Positions 25,569 to 34,963 of a stretch of DNA of 54,158 bases are shown piece by piece. The notes beneath the pieces were generated by a model, which was given only the letters and a program-made list of their open reading frames with translations, was not told the DNA's origin and searched no databases. Both the position numbers and the translations under genes were made by a program. This DNA comes from an uncultured Chitinophagaceae bacterium (lineage in GTDB: Bacteria > Bacteroidota > Bacteroidia > Chitinophagales > Chitinophagaceae), in the NCBI GenBank assembly GCA_903870685.1, contig CAIQDX010000130.1, forward strand, positions 1-54,158, read 5' to 3'. Position 1 is the first letter of the stretch. Each line of letters opens with the position of its first letter.

Positions 25569-26078
25569 TTATTGCCTGCACAATCGTGTAATTATTTCTT
25601 CGCGCTGCGGAAATAATTTTATTAATTCTTCTGCTCTTGCCAATTCAAAATCGTCGAAATCAAAACCTGGTGCAACCGTACAACCAACAAAGCTGAAATG
25701 TGTATGCAGTGCCGGTTCTGAAGCAAACCAGCAACGGGCCGGAACAGCAAATTGAAACAATTCTCCATTCATAAAATCATTTCCTAATCTTATCGTTTCC
25801 AATTTTCCATTGAGATGAATTATATGAACCAGTAAAGTTTGGCCGGCATAAAAATGCCATACCTCATCACTTTCGATTCTATGAAATGCAGAAAAATTTC
25901 CTTGTTCTAACAAAAAATAAATTGCGGTTGAATAAGCTCTATCGCCCTTAAATTGTTTTGTTAAGAATTGCTGAGGAATAATTTCGGGTGAACGATAGGT
26001 TTCGTTATAATAACCACCTTCGGGATGTGGTTGTAGATGAAATTGTTTTACTAATTTCTGAACTGATAATGTGTTCAT
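25569..26078 (-). CDS. Cupin, DUF985 family
   Basis: A 169-residue cupin of the DUF985/YML079W type. Characteristic segments are LVKQFHLQPHPEGGYYNETYRS, AIYFLLEQGNFSAFHRIESDEVWHFYAGQTLLVHII and VGCTVAPGFDFDDFELA. The beta-barrel fold binds a small ligand that has not been defined for the family; some members are annotated as sugar epimerase-like. It is convergent with the sigma/anti-sigma pair and divergent from a methyltransferase gene. No partner is implied by the context. Confidence 0.88.
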   Translation of the reverse strand: MNTLSVQKLVKQFHLQPHPEGGYYNETYRSPEIIPQQFLTKQFKGDRAYSTAIYFLLEQGNFSAFHRIESDEVWHFYAGQTLLVHIIHLNGKLETIRLGNDFMNGELFQFAVPARCWFASEPALHTHFSFVGCTVAPGFDFDDFELARAEELIKLFPQREEIITRLCRQ

Positions 26079-26131
26079 AATTTATAATCCTAATTTTACG
26101 GAAAGATAGTTTGTTACAAATTTAATTACCG

Positions 26132-26872
26132 ATGAAAGATAATTTTTCGAAACAAGCATGCTTGTATGCCAACTTCAGACCAGGCTATCCAGATGCTTTG
26201 TACGATTTTATTTTTACTCATGTTAAAAATTTCGAAACAGCTTTGGATGTTGCCACCGGAAATGGGCAGGCAGCAAGCGTTTTAGCCGATAGGTTTACTA
26301 AAGTATATGCAACCGACATCAGCAAAAAGCAATTAGATAATGCAATTAAAAAAGAAAATATTTTTTATTTAGTTGAATCTGCCGAACAATTTTCTTTTGC
26401 TGATAATTATTTTGATCTGATAACAGTTGCGCAAGCCATTCATTGGTTTGATTTCGAAAAATTTTACGCTGAGGTAAATAGAACTTTAAAAAAAGATGGA
26501 TTAATTGTTGTGATCGGTTATGGATTAATTCGTGTTGATGATAAAGTAAATTCCATCATCGATCATTTCTATAAAAATATTATTGGATCATATTGGGATA
26601 AAGAAAGAAAATATATTGATGAAGAATATTGCACCATTCCTTTTCCATTTAAAGAGATTGAATCACCTAAATTATTCATAGAATATGAATGGAACTTAGA
26701 TCATTTTCTAAACTATCTGCAAACATGGAGTGCAGTGCAGCATTATATTACAGCTAATAATATAAATCCTGTTAGCACTAAAATGATCAATGATTTAAGA
26801 AGTTGCTGGAACGAAACTGAAAAGAAAAGAGCGCAGTTCTCATTATTTATAAAAGCAGCAAAAAAACAATAA
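26132..26872 (+). CDS. Class I SAM-dependent methyltransferase
   Basis: A 246-residue methyltransferase. Motif I is ALDVATGNGQAASVLADRF, followed by the acidic residue in VYATDIS. A post-motif YFDLITVAQAIHWFDFEKFYAEVNRTLKKDGLIVVIGYG is typical of methyltransf_11 members close to yeast Crg1/Tmt1-like enzymes. There is no signal peptide. It lies alone between a divergent cupin gene and a convergent ATP-grasp gene. The substrate is unknown. Confidence 0.88.
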   Translation: MKDNFSKQACLYANFRPGYPDALYDFIFTHVKNFETALDVATGNGQAASVLADRFTKVYATDISKKQLDNAIKKENIFYLVESAEQFSFADNYFDLITVAQAIHWFDFEKFYAEVNRTLKKDGLIVVIGYGLIRVDDKVNSIIDHFYKNIIGSYWDKERKYIDEEYCTIPFPFKEIESPKLFIEYEWNLDHFLNYLQTWSAVQHYITANNINPVSTKMINDLRSCWNETEKKRAQFSLFIKAAKKQ

Positions 26873-26897
26873 AATATTTTATTTCTTTAAACTCACC

Positions 26898-28040
26898 TTA
26901 ACTTTTAAAGAATTTTCTTTTTATTCTTTTCGAAATGAGCGGCTTCCATTCTTTCCAATATTTTTTCAGTAAAACAGTATCATAAAAAGGTATAAACTTC
27001 CAGTAACCATTTAAGTTAAATAACCATGCAAAAATATTCGCATAATCTCCGGCGATGATACTCCTTCTGATGTCTTTATAAAAAAGTGCTATTTCTGTGC
27101 TTTGTTTAACTGTTGCATAATTTTTACTCAAAACCTTACTATCAGGATTTAAAAATTGCTTAATACCATCAACAAAATCGCAACCGGCAAACTTTCCATA
27201 AGCAAACCATGAATTTAGTCGAAGGTCAATCTCAATTAAATAATATTGATCAGTTAAGTCATCAAACATATAAGCCAGATTAGCAAATCCATTAATGCCA
27301 ATCAGTTCTCCAAGCTCAATTACTTTAGTTTCGATTTCTTTGTTTGCATAATAAATTCGTCGTGTAGTAACCCCAAAATCTCCATTCATATACGTTAAGA
27401 TTTTAGAACACGCAACCATTATTAATTGCCCGTCTTTAAACAAAGCTTCAACACCTACATCATCACCATCAATATATTTTTGAATGACAAGGTTTGATTT
27501 ATCTTCTATCAATTCTAAATTCTTTCTTAACTCATTTTCATTGTCACATCTTACAATTCCTAATCCCGACCAGCTCAAATCCTCTTTTAATAACATGGGA
27601 AAAGAAATTTTACTGCATATAAATTCAACAGATTGGTTTTCATAAACCAAAAAATTCGGAGTAAGAATTTTGTATTTTTCACAGATATTTGAGAACCCTG
27701 CTTTTGAACCTAATAAATCCCTGTTTTCGATTTTAGTTAATGGAAGGATTTTTTGGAAAAGTTTTTCGTCATTGACAAATTCGTTCATTAGTTTCAATAA
27801 AGAATCATCGCCCAATATAATCCAATCGTATTGCTCTTCTTCAGCAAATTGTATGATTTTGTTTTTAAAAATTTCAGGATCATTTATACATGGTATCCAG
27901 TTATCAAAATAGCTATTAGAAATACTCCACGAATCATCGCTGCATAAAACATCAACAATACATCCTGCTTTTTTAAGCAAGCTTGGTACTTCCGATATCG
28001 AATCCCAATTTTCGATGTTGGCTAATAATACCTTAAACAT
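26898..28040 (-). CDS. ATP-grasp domain protein
   Basis: A protein of about 380 residues. An N-terminal Rossmann-like part (MFKVLLANIENWDSISEVPSLLKKAGCIVDVL) is followed by an ATP-grasp domain. SFPMLLKEDLSWSGLGIVRCDNENEL forms the nucleotide loop, and DQYYLIEIDLRLNSWFAYGKFAGCDFVDG carries the metal-binding Glu and Asn. Such enzymes join a carboxylate to an amine or thiol through an acyl phosphate. The ATG at 28040 is taken in preference to an in-frame TTG two codons upstream. No biosynthetic neighbours reveal the substrate. Confidence 0.82.
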   Translation of the reverse strand: MFKVLLANIENWDSISEVPSLLKKAGCIVDVLCSDDSWSISNSYFDNWIPCINDPEIFKNKIIQFAEEEQYDWIILGDDSLLKLMNEFVNDEKLFQKILPLTKIENRDLLGSKAGFSNICEKYKILTPNFLVYENQSVEFICSKISFPMLLKEDLSWSGLGIVRCDNENELRKNLELIEDKSNLVIQKYIDGDDVGVEALFKDGQLIMVACSKILTYMNGDFGVTTRRIYYANKEIETKVIELGELIGINGFANLAYMFDDLTDQYYLIEIDLRLNSWFAYGKFAGCDFVDGIKQFLNPDSKVLSKNYATVKQSTEIALFYKDIRRSIIAGDYANIFAWLFNLNGYWKFIPFYDTVLLKKYWKEWKPLISKRIKRKFFKS

Positions 28041-28102
28041 TAACAAGCAGTAGTTTTAGTATTTGCTAAAATAATATTATTTAATGATAAGATTATACAA
28101 AT

Positions 28103-28126
28103 AAAAAATCCTGCCGAAGCAGGATT
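28103..28126 (-). terminator. Terminator of the tmRNA gene
   Basis: On the minus strand AATCCTGC-TTCG-GCAGGATT forms a perfect 8-bp stem with a stable UUCG loop, followed by a T-tract. It lies just after the tmRNA 3' end. Confidence 0.9.
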
Positions 28127-28135
28127 AATAAATTG

Positions 28136-28505
28136 TGGACCTGAGCGGACTCGAACCGCTGTCCAAACACAATTACCATAAGTTTTCTACATGCTTATTT
28201 CATTATTAATTGTTGGCACTAAACCGGAAACGAACAAACCAATTTAATACTTAGCTGAATGTTCTTAAATAACAGTCACAGCCTTCTGTCATAGCAACCT
28301 GTGTTTTGTTTAAGTCGGCGGCGGAACTTGGCAACAGGTAAACCTGTTCGGCGGCCCGAATGACTATCTAATCACTGATTAGGCAGCCATGGCATACTGT
28401 GTATTGCCATTTGAGTTTTGAATATTCAGATTAAAGTGCTAATTATCCAACGCACTGCATGCTTATACCTACCGCAACCTATGCTGTCAAAACCAATACA
28501 GGCCC
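28136..28505 (-). ncRNA. ssrA: tmRNA (transfer-messenger RNA)
   Basis: The 5' end GGGCCTG pairs with CAGGTCC at the 3' end to form the acceptor stem. The T arm reads AGCGG-TTCGAGT-CCGCT, and the 5' domain carries GGTTTTGACAGC, as expected for tmRNA. An internal reading frame, closing with TAA, encodes the tag GNTQYAMAA. The length is about 370 bases and CCA is not encoded. It rescues stalled ribosomes by adding the tag, whose AMAA end should be recognised by ClpXP-type proteases. The tag ends AMAA instead of the ALAA ending common in Bacteroidota. Confidence 0.95.
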
Positions 28506-28556
28506 ATATTTAGGTACGAAGTGATAAGTTAGAATTTAAAAGTAAAATCAAAGAAC

Positions 28557-28642
28557 TTTTTTTTATGTACTAAGCTGCATTGTTACTATTTTGCTGTTGT
28601 TGCGTCGCACTCTTCAACGTTCTGTTCACTATTCAACAATTG
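28557..28642. repeat. Dispersed palindromic repeat, copy D (half copy)
   Basis: T-tract, then AAGCTGCATTGTTACTATTTT and GTTGCGTCGCACTCTTCAACG followed by TTCTGTTCACTATTCAAC. This is one outer arm, one stem arm and the loop. The second stem arm and other terminus are lost. It lies between the tmRNA promoter region and the MutS-like gene. Confidence 0.75.
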
Positions 28643-28717
28643 CAATTTATAAAATACAAAGTTACCGATTTATTTGCGCTTTAAGTTTAATGCTAAGTTT
28701 GCAACTCATTAATTTAT

Positions 28718-30520
28718 ATGAACAATAACATTTCGCCGCTGCAATTTTATTCTACAAAAATTCAGGAACTCAATAGTCAATTAAATGTTTTAAACAATAA
28801 AAGAAAAACAATTGCATGGATAAGATCGCTGATTGCATTTCTAACAATTTTGTTTGTTTACCTGTTACTAAATAATGGCTGGCCTTTTATTATTTTAATT
28901 ATTATCATCGGCATCGCATTGTTTTTAATTGCCGTTAGTGCCGATTTAAAAAATAAATCAGTCATTGAAAATACAGAGCGCTTGATTAAAATAAATAAAG
29001 ACGAAATTAAAACCCTTAACCACAATTTTGGTTTCAAAGAAACCGGGAAACAATTCGAACCACAACAACATTCTTACGCTAATGATTTAGATATTTTTGG
29101 AGATGCGTCTATTTATCAATACCTCAATCGTTGCAGTAGCGAACAAGGAAAACAATTGCTGGCACAACAATTATTATCGCCGCAAACAAAGGCAGAGATA
29201 GAATTACAACAAGAATCTGTAAAAGAGTTACTTACTAAAACAAATTGGAATCAACAATTTATTTCTTATGGCATTGCAAATCCTGTTACCGAAACATCTC
29301 AACAAAAAATCGAAAACTGGTTACACGAAAAACAGGTTTTCACCTCAAATTACTGGCAATGGATAAAAATTATTTTTCCAATCATAACAATATCATCACT
29401 TATTTTATACATCAATGGCAATATCAATCAAACGATTTTTGGCCTTTTAGTTTTTATATATTTTTTGTTTGCATTTTATCTCAGTAAAAAGATTACCAAA
29501 GTTTGGTTGCATCTTTCAAAAATAACTTCTGAAATAAAAACTTTAGCCACTCAATTAAATTGGTTCGAACAGGACACATTTTCATCACAAAAAATAATTC
29601 AATTAAAAAATGGTTTACGATCAACCAATCAAGAAAGCGCATCTGCATCTATTCATCAACTCAAAAAAATATTAGACAGTTTAGATGTTCGATTAAACGT
29701 GTTATTGTTTTTTTTCCTCAATACTTTTTTATTGTGGGATCTCTGGCAAATACTTGCTTTAAACAAATGGCAGCAAAAAAATAATAGAAACACAAACCAG
29801 TGGTTTAAAGTCATTGCTGAAATGGAATTAACTGTAAGCCTTGCTACGCTTGCATTTAACGAACCGGATTTTGATTTTCCAGAAATAGCAGAACAACATT
29901 TTACACTCAATGCTGTTAATATTGGTCATCCTTTAATTTCAAAGGAAAAACGAATTGATAATGATTATACAATTGAAGGAATTGGAAAGATAAGTTTGAT
30001 AACAGGTTCTAACATGGGAGGAAAAAGTACGTTTCTGCGAAGTGTTGGTGTTAATATTATTTTGGCATTAATGGGTGCACCTGTTTGTGCAACACGTTTT
30101 AAAATATCTCCCGTAAAATTAATGAGTAGCATGCGCATTGCCGATAATTTAGCCGAAAGTGCTTCTACTTTTTATGCCGAATTAAAAAAATTAGAAACAA
30201 TAATTGAAGCCGTAAATAAACACGAACAAATTTTTATTTTATTGGATGAAATTTTGCGTGGCACCAATTCATTAGATAAACATACCGGCTCAGAAGCATT
30301 AATTAAACAACTTATCAAACAAAATGCTGTTGCTGTTTTGGCAACACACGATGTTGAATTAACCAAACTGCAAATTAATTATCCATCATCAATCACCAAT
30401 TATCATTTCGATGTTCAGGTTAGTAATGATGAATTATATTTTGATTATAAATTAAAAGAAGGAATCTGTAAAAGTTTAAATGCATCAATCTTAATGAAGA
30501 AAATCGGAATAGAAGTTTAA
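28718..30520 (+). CDS. Membrane-anchored MutS-like ATPase
   Basis: A 600-residue protein with the MutS core and ATPase domains but no mismatch-recognition domain. Two membrane-helix pairs lie near residues 28-75 and 220-255. The C-terminal domain has Walker A TGSNMGGKST near residue 431, then SMRIADNLAESASTFYAELKKLE, Walker B FILLDEILRGTNSLDK, and VLATHD. That places it with the MutS-related proteins common in Bacteroidota that differ from MutS1 and MutS2. It probably acts at the inner membrane; its job is not known. It is convergent with rseP, with a shared terminator. Confidence 0.85.
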   Translation: MNNNISPLQFYSTKIQELNSQLNVLNNKRKTIAWIRSLIAFLTILFVYLLLNNGWPFIILIIIIGIALFLIAVSADLKNKSVIENTERLIKINKDEIKTLNHNFGFKETGKQFEPQQHSYANDLDIFGDASIYQYLNRCSSEQGKQLLAQQLLSPQTKAEIELQQESVKELLTKTNWNQQFISYGIANPVTETSQQKIENWLHEKQVFTSNYWQWIKIIFPIITISSLILYINGNINQTIFGLLVFIYFLFAFYLSKKITKVWLHLSKITSEIKTLATQLNWFEQDTFSSQKIIQLKNGLRSTNQESASASIHQLKKILDSLDVRLNVLLFFFLNTFLLWDLWQILALNKWQQKNNRNTNQWFKVIAEMELTVSLATLAFNEPDFDFPEIAEQHFTLNAVNIGHPLISKEKRIDNDYTIEGIGKISLITGSNMGGKSTFLRSVGVNIILALMGAPVCATRFKISPVKLMSSMRIADNLAESASTFYAELKKLETIIEAVNKHEQIFILLDEILRGTNSLDKHTGSEALIKQLIKQNAVAVLATHDVELTKLQINYPSSITNYHFDVQVSNDELYFDYKLKEGICKSLNASILMKKIGIEV

Positions 30521-30524
30521 AAGA

Positions 30525-30565
30525 TTCAAGAGGTTAACAACTTTAAACCTTTTAAACCTCTTGAA
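30525..30565. terminator. Bidirectional terminator between convergent genes
   Basis: TTCAAGAGGTT (30525-30535) and AACCTCTTGAA (30555-30565) form an 11-bp stem between the stop codons of the MutS-like gene and rseP, with A/T tracts on both sides. Confidence 0.75.
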
Positions 30566-30573
30566 CCTTTTAA

Positions 30574-31926
30574 TTATTTAAACAAACGCAATACATCTAA
30601 TCCCATTGCGTAAGCCATTAAACCTAATAATAAAACCATTCCAACCATTTGTGCGTATTCCATAAACTTATCGCTTGGCTTTCTTCCGCTAATCATTTCA
30701 GCAATTGTAAACAATGCATGACCGCCATCTAAAGCAGGAATTGGCAAAATATTCATAAATGCCAACACAATTGAAAATATTGCTGTCAATTGCCAAAACG
30801 CTTGCCAGTCCCACACTCCGGGGAATAAACCACCAATACTAATAACACTTCCTAACGATTCGCTTGCTTTTGCTTGACCAGTAAATAATTGCTTTATGCC
30901 TGTTATGTAATGATCCAAAGTATTCCAACACATTTTAAAACCTGCAGGTACTGCTTCAATAAAACTATAATTTTTTGTTTCGAGTTTAAAACCAAGTTTT
31001 GAAAGATCAGGTTCGGTAAATGCACCAAGTTTGCCATCTTTATTAGTCATCACCTGAACAAAAATTGTATCGTTATTATTTCTAATTGCTTTTACAATAA
31101 CATTTTTATTTGCAGCATTCTTCAATGCACTTTTTACATCGTTATAAAATAATGTTGAAGCAGAATCTATCGCAATAATTCTATCGCCTTTTTTTAATCC
31201 TGCCTTTTCAGCATTGCCATCTTTACTGAAACTATTTATTACAAAAGGAAATCTTATTCCAACAAAATTCTCGCCTTTCGATTTGTTTAATTGTCTTATT
31301 AAACTATCGGGCACAGCTATTTGCATTTGTTGTCCATCTCTGCTTATAGTTAATGTTTTAGCTTCATTAACTATTATTTGTCCGGCAGTTTTAAAAACAT
31401 TTTTTAAATCAGCGTTGCCAACTTTTAAAATATAATCACCATCTTTTAATCCAATTTGTTTTCCTAAACTATCAGCAACAATTCCATATTGTAAATTTTT
31501 TGCCGGTAAATATTCTTCACCCCAAGCCCACATGATACCAATAAAAATCACAATGGCTAAAATCACATTTACCACCACACCACCGATCATAATTATTAAT
31601 CGCTGCCATGCTTTTTTTGCTCTAAACTCATCGGGTTTTGCCGGTAATTTCATTTGCTCTTTATCCATGCTTTCATCAACCATTCCGGCAATTTTTACAT
31701 AACCACCAAACGGGATCCAGCCAAGCCCATACTCAGTTTCACCCTTTGTTATTTTCCATAAACTAAACCATGGATTGAAAAATAAATAGAATTTTTCTAC
31801 TCTGCATTTAAACAATCTCGCCGGAATAAAATGTCCCAACTCATGTAACACAACTAAAATAGAAAACGACATAATAAACTGTAAAGTTTTTATGCCTGCT
31901 ACACCCCAATCAATTAATAATAACAT
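30574..31926 (-). CDS. rseP: RIP metalloprotease RseP (site-2 protease)
   Basis: A 450-residue intramembrane zinc protease. The HExxH motif is H28-ELGH-32 in the first membrane helix. Two PDZ domains follow (LQYGIVADSLGKQIGLKDGDYILKVG and SKDGNAEKAGLKKGDRIIAID). The third zinc ligand lies in ILPIPALDGGHALF near residue 400, and the last helix is C-terminal. In other bacteria it cleaves anti-sigma factors and signal peptides after a site-1 cut. It lies downstream of dxr in the same direction, a pairing seen in many genomes. A half-copy repeat separates them. Confidence 0.94.
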   Translation of the reverse strand: MLLLIDWGVAGIKTLQFIMSFSILVVLHELGHFIPARLFKCRVEKFYLFFNPWFSLWKITKGETEYGLGWIPFGGYVKIAGMVDESMDKEQMKLPAKPDEFRAKKAWQRLIIMIGGVVVNVILAIVIFIGIMWAWGEEYLPAKNLQYGIVADSLGKQIGLKDGDYILKVGNADLKNVFKTAGQIIVNEAKTLTISRDGQQMQIAVPDSLIRQLNKSKGENFVGIRFPFVINSFSKDGNAEKAGLKKGDRIIAIDSASTLFYNDVKSALKNAANKNVIVKAIRNNNDTIFVQVMTNKDGKLGAFTEPDLSKLGFKLETKNYSFIEAVPAGFKMCWNTLDHYITGIKQLFTGQAKASESLGSVISIGGLFPGVWDWQAFWQLTAIFSIVLAFMNILPIPALDGGHALFTIAEMISGRKPSDKFMEYAQMVGMVLLLGLMAYAMGLDVLRLFK

Positions 31927-31935
31927 TCAATTTTA

Positions 31936-32017
31936 TTTTTTTTGTTAACCAACTTTTGTTCTTTACTCACCTGCCGTTGCGTCGCACTCTTGTACGCTTT
32001 GTTCTTTTTTCAACTTG
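31936..32017. repeat. Dispersed palindromic repeat, copy E (half copy)
   Basis: T-tract with GTTAACCAAC at the terminus, then GTTGCGTCGCACTCTTGTACG and a loop-like TTTGTTCTTTTTTCAAC. The second stem arm and the right terminus are absent. It lies between dxr and rseP. Confidence 0.75.
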
Positions 32018-32042
32018 TTCCTTGAAACTTATTTCTTCTAAT

Positions 32043-33203
32043 TTACATTTCAACCAATGAAGCTGCAAAATTTCGAGCCTCTCCATCGCTTTCATAATAT
32101 TCTTCCAATGTTGGTTTTTCGATGAATGAAATTTTTTGCAATGTTCGTTCTACCATTTCAGTCATATCTAAAAAACCAATTCTATTTTTTAAAAAAGCAT
32201 ACACAGCAATTTCATTGGCAGCATTTAATATGCAAGGCATGTTACCACCTCTGTTTAACGCTTCCATTGCCAAAGCAAGATTTCGAAATGTTTTCAGATC
32301 AGGTTCTTCAAAACTAAGTGTGTTAGGTTTTTTAAAATCGTATCTCGGAAAAGTATTTGCAATGCGTTGCGGAAAAGCCATTGCATATTGAATAGGCAAT
32401 TTCATATCGGGCAATCCCATTTGTGCTTTTATACTTCCGTCTTCAAACTGCACCATGCTGTGAATAATACTTTGCGGATGTATTACCACTTGAATTTGAT
32501 CGGGTCTTAAATTAAATAACCATTTTGCCTCGATCATTTCCAAACCTTTATTCATCAGTGTTGCAGAATCGATACTAACTTTTGCACCCATGGTCCAGTT
32601 TGGATGTTGCAATGCATGATCACGTTTTACATTCACCAAAAAATTTGGTTTCTTTCCTAAAAAAGGTCCGCCACTTGCAGTAAGAATTATTTTATCGATT
32701 TTATTTCTTCCTTCACCAACCAAACATTGAAATATGGCTGAATGCTCACTGTCGACAGGAATTACCGGCACTCTGTTTTCTAAAGCTTTTCGCATCACAA
32801 TGTCACCTGCAACAACTAAAGTTTCTTTATTAGCCAATGCAACAGGCTTACTATTTTCTAATGCCTTTAATGTTGGCTTTAATCCCGCATAACCAACAAT
32901 GGCAGCTAACATCATATCATAACAATCCATTTCTGCAACTTCTTCCAATGACTGTTCACCTGTAAAAACCTTAATATCTGTTTTTGCTAACGCTTGTCTA
33001 ACATTCTCATATCTCTTTTCATCTCCAATCACCACACAATTCGGATTAAACTGCAATGCTTGTTTAATTAACAGACTATCGTTTGTTTGCGCGGTTAAAA
33101 TTTCAACAGAAAATTTATCAGGATTTGCAGCAATCACATCCAATGCTTGCGTACCGATTGAACCGGTAGAACCAAATATTGCAATGCGTTTGATGGTTGA
33201 CAT
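32043..33203 (-). CDS. dxr: 1-deoxy-D-xylulose 5-phosphate reductoisomerase
   Basis: Dxr (386 residues) makes 2-C-methyl-D-erythritol 4-phosphate from DXP with NADPH, the second step of the non-mevalonate isoprenoid pathway. NADPH binding is at IAIFGSTGSIGTQALDVI. The catalytic loop and metal ligands are in PVDSEHSAIFQCL, ILTASGGPF, NWTMGAKVSIDSATLMNKGLEMIEAKWLF and VVIHPQSIIHSMV. The length and motif order match the family fully. It is cytosolic and lies upstream of rseP on the same strand. Confidence 0.97.
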   Translation of the reverse strand: MSTIKRIAIFGSTGSIGTQALDVIAANPDKFSVEILTAQTNDSLLIKQALQFNPNCVVIGDEKRYENVRQALAKTDIKVFTGEQSLEEVAEMDCYDMMLAAIVGYAGLKPTLKALENSKPVALANKETLVVAGDIVMRKALENRVPVIPVDSEHSAIFQCLVGEGRNKIDKIILTASGGPFLGKKPNFLVNVKRDHALQHPNWTMGAKVSIDSATLMNKGLEMIEAKWLFNLRPDQIQVVIHPQSIIHSMVQFEDGSIKAQMGLPDMKLPIQYAMAFPQRIANTFPRYDFKKPNTLSFEEPDLKTFRNLALAMEALNRGGNMPCILNAANEIAVYAFLKNRIGFLDMTEMVERTLQKISFIEKPTLEEYYESDGEARNFAASLVEM

Positions 33204-33296
33204 TAATTTCTAATTGATGAAAAATGGTTTAAACAAAGTTGTACAAATTAAGGCAAACTATCGTGAAGATAAAAGCCAATTATTATTTTGATGGTT

Positions 33297-34790
33297 TTAT
33301 AATAAAAATGGAATTAATTCATCGGCAACTTTTCTGTCGTTACTCAAACGAGGAACTTTATTTTGTCCGCCCAGTTTTCCAATCGATTTCATATAATCAA
33401 TAAATCCATTTTTACGTACCTGACGAATCTGTAATTTTTCTAAAATATTTCCACGAATCAAATCATCATAATAAACATTTTTATTACGCAGATTATTGTC
33501 AACCTTTTCTATGAATGAATTTATATCATTTGGTGCATTTTCGAATTCGATGAACCATTCATGAAAACTTTTTCCTTCGTTTTGCGAAATATTTGGAGCA
33601 ACTGTAAACTCAATAATTTTTATGTTTTCTTCGTTAGCAGCTTTTAATAAAGCATGTTCAACTTCTTCTCCAATTACATGTTCGCCAAATGCTGAAATAA
33701 AATGTTTTATTCTTCCGCTTACCACCAAACGATATGGATTCGTGCTAACAAATTTTACGGTATCACCAATATTATATCCCCACAAACCCGCATTGCTATT
33801 GATTATTAGCGCATAGTTCTCTCCCACTTTTACATCTTTCAAACTCAGGCGTGTTGGATGTTCATTAAATATTTCATTGGCAGGAACAAACTCAAAATAA
33901 ATACCACTGTTGGTATTTAATAATAAACCTTCGGCTTTTTGCGAATCCTGAAATGCAAAAAAACCTTCGCTTGCAGGAAACAATTCTATGCAATCAATTT
34001 TCTTTCCAATGCTTTCAAATAATTTTGCTTTATATGGATCGAAGTTTACACCACCCTGCACCATGATCGAAAAATTTGGAAATAATTCAGAAACTTTTTT
34101 GCCACCTTTTTCGATCAATCTGTCAAAATACATTTGCATCCATGGTGGAATACCGCTAATTAAAGTCATGTCTTGCTTTAATGTTTCTTCTACAATTTTA
34201 TCGAGTTTGGTTTCCCAATCTTCAATACAATTGGTTTCGTAACTCGGCAATTGATTAGTACGTAAATATTTTGGTATGTGATGATTAACAATGCCGCTTA
34301 ATCTTCCAGTAGGAATATCTGCAATTCTTTCTAACTCTGGTGAGCCACTCAAAAAAATCATTTTTCCTTTTGCAAAATCGTAATTACCGGTTTCGGCCAT
34401 ATAACAGAGTAATGCGTTTCTTGCGGTATCGATGTGGTTACTAATCGAATCTTTTGTAATAGGAATATATTTTATGCCAGATGTTGTTCCGCTTGTTTTT
34501 GCAAAATAGATAGGTTTGCCTTTCCATAATATATTTTGCTTGCCATCTTTTATTTTTTGAATGTAGGGTTTAAATTGTTCATAATCCCTGATAGGTATTA
34601 CTGATACAAATTCTTCATGATTACTAACAGACGCAAGGTGATGTTCTTTCCCAAACTCAGTATCCTTACCATTCTTAATTAATGATTTTAGAATAGCTTC
34701 CTGATCGGCCAAAGCCGAATGCATGCTTTTTTGAATCTTACTATATATATACCCGGCAAATGGACGAGCTAAAAGTGATTTCAGGTTCAT
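33297..34790 (-). CDS. GH3-family acyl-adenylate/amide synthetase-like protein
   Basis: A protein of about 497 residues of the GH3 family, ANL-superfamily enzymes best known in plants for joining amino acids to jasmonate or auxin. The ATP motif is IYFAKTSGTTSGIKYIPIT. Also present are MVQGGVNFDPYKAKLFESIG, ELFPASEGFFAFQD, and the C-terminal YRLVVSGRIKHFISAFGEHVIGEEVEHAL. The start MNLKSLLARP at 34790 is preferred over a 23-residue longer frame. Bacterial substrates are largely unknown. It is divergent from rplU. Confidence 0.88.
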   Translation of the reverse strand: MNLKSLLARPFAGYIYSKIQKSMHSALADQEAILKSLIKNGKDTEFGKEHHLASVSNHEEFVSVIPIRDYEQFKPYIQKIKDGKQNILWKGKPIYFAKTSGTTSGIKYIPITKDSISNHIDTARNALLCYMAETGNYDFAKGKMIFLSGSPELERIADIPTGRLSGIVNHHIPKYLRTNQLPSYETNCIEDWETKLDKIVEETLKQDMTLISGIPPWMQMYFDRLIEKGGKKVSELFPNFSIMVQGGVNFDPYKAKLFESIGKKIDCIELFPASEGFFAFQDSQKAEGLLLNTNSGIYFEFVPANEIFNEHPTRLSLKDVKVGENYALIINSNAGLWGYNIGDTVKFVSTNPYRLVVSGRIKHFISAFGEHVIGEEVEHALLKAANEENIKIIEFTVAPNISQNEGKSFHEWFIEFENAPNDINSFIEKVDNNLRNKNVYYDDLIRGNILEKLQIRQVRKNGFIDYMKSIGKLGGQNKVPRLSNDRKVADELIPFLL

Positions 34791-34910
34791 ATAGAACAGA
34801 TGATCGTTTAAAGAAGCGGCAAAATTAGGCTTGCTAGAGCAGTATTTAGCTTTAGACACATATTATTTTACATAAAAATCATTCTAATTGAACAATTATT
34901 TAGAAAATGT

Positions 34911-34942
34911 TTGCAGTTTTTCATTGCCAAACCTTACCTTTG
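34911..34942 (+). promoter_or_regulatory. Promoter of the rplU-rpmA operon
   Basis: TTG at 34911-34913 and TACCTTTG at 34935-34942, spaced by 21 bases, precede the L21 start by about 22 bases. The -7 element is a perfect TAnnTTTG; the spacing is at the long end. Confidence 0.6.
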
Positions 34943-34963
34943 CCGTCCTAATTTTGGATAGTT

